From positions 18,166,662-18,230,661 of the forward strand of contig NC_089313.1 of assembly GCF_036669915.1 (NCBI RefSeq): DNA of 64,000 nt. Reading direction: 5' to 3'. Shown here piece after piece: positions 61,362 to 64,000 of this stretch. The position numbers and the translations under genes were made by a program. Below the pieces are notes generated by a model. The model saw nothing but the letters and a program-made list of their open reading frames with translations, was not told the DNA's origin and did not search any database. The stretch is from Pocillopora verrucosa (Eukaryota; Cnidaria; Anthozoa; Scleractinia; Pocilloporidae). The stretch's first letter is position 1; every line of letters begins with the position of its first letter.

Positions 61362-63554
61362 TCTTCGCTCACCGGACAACCTCTATCAAGTTAACGTGGA
61401 CACCTAAAAAAAGGCTTTTGTAAAACGCTATTGTTACGTGTGGTGAGCGACAGCTGATGAGAGATTTGTGTTTCATTTTTAATGTATTGCAAAGAAGGAC
61501 AGCATTCTTTACTTTTTAACACAATTCTTTTCGTAAGTAAGGGTTACTTTTTTTCCCTCTGCTGTTCAATGTCTAACTTTCTCAAAATTTCTGCCATAAT
61601 TGTTTGTACTATGTTTATCTTCTTTCTGATAAAGAATTTGTCGTGAAGTAGAGCGAAGGGTATCTCTATGAGCACGGCAGAAGTTGCCGGGGAAGTCTCG
61701 GGATCTCGGAAAGTGTTCGCAAGCAGTCAGCCCTGAACTTTGTTTGGCTCTAGACTTCGCTAGGACTGTCCGATTTCGACTCCGTGATTCAAAATGGCAG
61801 TGATCGAGAGTAGATCGAAGGAAAATTTTTTAGTTAGTTTAACTTAGTTTTATTAACGAGTCCTTTGTCTATACACAGTTTTTTTTATTTATTATAACTT
61901 AAGCATCAAGGTCGTTATCTAATATAATGGATATCTGGAAACTTTTATGAAGATTTTACTAAAGTTATCGGCAACAGTTTTTTCGATCCCAGTGCTTTTA
62001 TCCAAGGCTGATTTTAAAATAATCGGTTAATTTAGATTATAACTCATTACATAGGCGAACCCGATGAACATGCACATCACCACATGCTTGATTTAGTTTT
62101 GCTTCCAATTGGTGGGGAACGGAATGATTTTAAATTGCTCACAGTAGGTAAAAGAGGCCCAATCTTCTGTCGAGTGTCGTTAAACGAAACCCCAAATAAT
62201 AACCACAGCCAATTGTGGCAAAGCTGGATATAGTAAGGAGTCTTTAAGAAGTTTGGGAACTGAAAGTAAATGCTGTACAATGCGAGTAACTTAGTCAACG
62301 ATTAGCTTTTATTTTGTATCTGATTGATTGATGAAGCGATACGAATCCTTTAACAGAATCCTATAACAGAGCGTGTGAGAGTTACACCAGCCTACTCCGG
62401 ATTACCATCGACACTCAACTGAAATTGCCTTACATTAGGCTAATAGTGAAATAATCCCTTGCTTCTCTTAACCTTCTTTAAAATTCAAGCCACGAAAGTC
62501 ACTTTTGTATTTTAGCGTACGTACTGCGAGCATCCATTAGACTATGTAACTCAGCAGGAAATCGATAGGCGGTTGAGCCCATCAAAGAAATTTGTCAGAG
62601 AGCATTTCGATGGATTGTCGAAAAACAAACATTGAAGCAATCTCATCAGCCAATGAGCGCTCAAAGTAAAACAGGGCAACTGCCTTAAGCACTGGTAACT
62701 TCAGTATGATTGGTTGAGGGGAGAGGTTAGGAAAGAACCATGTAATCCTTGCTATCAGTCGACTTTTATTTACAAATTGCTCTGAATGAAGATGAAACGA
62801 AGTATATCCCGTAATGCTGTTTAAGGTTGCACAAAGTAACATTAGTTTTGAAACAAATCCGATGGACAAATCATTTAGTGGTAAATATGAAACAAATCGT
62901 TAATAAAGTAGGTGAATATTTTAACATTATACTAAGTTAATATATGTGAAATCGACTCTGTTTAAGCTACGAAAATAAATATCAAAGCAGTGAAAGATTA
63001 TTAGTCCTTTTATTCCGTTGATTGTGCGAAAATCTTTTAATTCACTTCCTAGTAGATGACTGGAATCTTCGAGATAGTGGCTTGTTTTTCCCCTGTTACG
63101 GTATAATCTTACCGACAGAAAAACGCTGCAATTTCACAAGCTAAACTACTTTATTAAACGGCGAGTAATGTTCTTAATAAGGAGCTAATCTTAGAGGTAA
63201 TACAATACTTTATCGTTAATAAAGTAATTAAGCCCATAAAGTCTATATCCCAGCTCACCACCGACACAATCTCACTGCTGTCTCTAAAGTCTCCTGAAAC
63301 GAGCAATCTTCCGCAGTAACTCTCTCTCGGTATGGCTTTCACTCCTAATACATAAGCGAGTCTATATGTATAAATATATTCACAAAGTGTTCCGGAACAT
63401 TTCAGACGCTTACACAAGAACTATTTTAGTAATATTTCTTAATAAATACGATGAAATGTTCTGAAAGGTACGCAAGTGAGCATGACTTAGCAGTCTGGAA
63501 ATTTCTGGAAGATTACATTTACAACAATTACTCATGACACCTCCCTCTCTTCTT
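61362..63554. other. Intergenic region with old repeats
   Basis: No gene is recognised. It contains two further diverged GATTGGTTGAG-type repeat copies near 62310-62450 and 62600-62790. Confidence 0.45.
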
Positions 63555-63736
63555 ACCCTCTCACTCAAAGGAGTGATCAACAAATAACTTCTCCACACAA
63601 CATCAATACATTGTCTTGCAAACAGATGATGAGAATCAACATGCACTTATTGTTCTCATTACCTCTCTGGTTGATATTGTATTGATACCGTAAGGAGATT
63701 TTTTGTCTTGGTCACTCATGGGAGTTAAAGGGTTAA
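63555..63736. mobile_element. MITE-like element, copy 4
   Basis: The right end TTGTCTTGGTCACTCATGGG followed by AGTTAAAGGGTTAA matches the 55019-55231 family. The left half carries the inverted counterpart (GGAGTGATCAACAAATAACT, ACATCAATACATTG, GATGATGAGAAT), so the whole resembles a foldback. The left terminal repeat is eroded. Confidence 0.6.
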
Positions 63737-64000
63737 TGAATTATTTCCAAGAATTCTTTTATCTCTACAATGGCCATCTTTCATGCCCTCAAAAACTGGT
63801 GAGTTGTCGCTCTCCTATACACAGTGCGGTCTACGACGGTGCGTAGCTGCTAAGCTATTAGCATTTTCCATAGTTAATGGGCTTATTCTATTTTGCGAAA
63901 CGAAACGAAACCAAGGGAGATATAACGAAACTAAAGGAATAATGCAGATATATTTTGTACTAGGGTAAAGATAGCTTTCACAAGGATTTTGGAGTAATCG

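Noticed and set aside
1..64000. CRISPR array, prokaryotic operon, phage or viral gene content
   Set aside because: None was seen. Genes are intron-split and animal-type, and the tandem repeats found lack regular spacers.

Overview
The window looks like nuclear DNA of an anthozoan cnidarian, most likely a reef-building coral. It is AT-rich, its genes are split by many short GT-AG introns, and it encodes animal-type proteins (a Bar-like homeodomain pair, a full GRK2/3-type receptor kinase, a SKICH-type inositol 5-phosphatase). Short repeats with TTAACCCTTT ends are scattered through introns. The species call is inference; the gene models come from reading splice sites and frames by hand.

Layout from left to right. 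Bases 1-9133 hold one small two-exon secreted cysteine-rich peptide gene (4465-4884, +) and two damaged tRNA-Phe-like sequences (5607-5658 and 5897-5999, -). Two tandem paralogous homeobox genes follow (9543-11889 and 18187-19706, +). Each has two exons, and about 400 bases upstream of each start codon lies a copy of the same ~100-bp non-coding element with a paired inverted GATA motif. From 19707 to 25254 no gene is recognised. A complete GRK2/3-type kinase gene runs on the minus strand (37524 down to 25255) in 23 exons; its joined coding length is an exact multiple of three, giving 682 residues.

After a gene-poor gap come three plus-strand genes. The first is a beta-glucuronidase homologue (42729-49138) that has lost the acid/base glutamate and several other active-site residues, so it is probably a pseudoenzyme. 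The second is an intronless membrane-anchored endonuclease/exonuclease/phosphatase-family protein (50045-51031). The third is an INPP5K-like inositol polyphosphate 5-phosphatase with a C-terminal SKICH domain (52335-61063, 13 exons, 433 residues). The right end holds its 3' UTR and repeats.

There is no operon-like logic. The only clear local unit is the homeobox pair, where coding and regulatory sequence appear to have been duplicated together. GRK2/3 and INPP5K-type enzymes both work in membrane and phosphoinositide signalling, but their proximity is probably chance. The best leads are the paralog-conserved GATA element, the dead beta-glucuronidase, the tRNA-Phe-like sequences with altered T arms, and the small secreted peptide gene.
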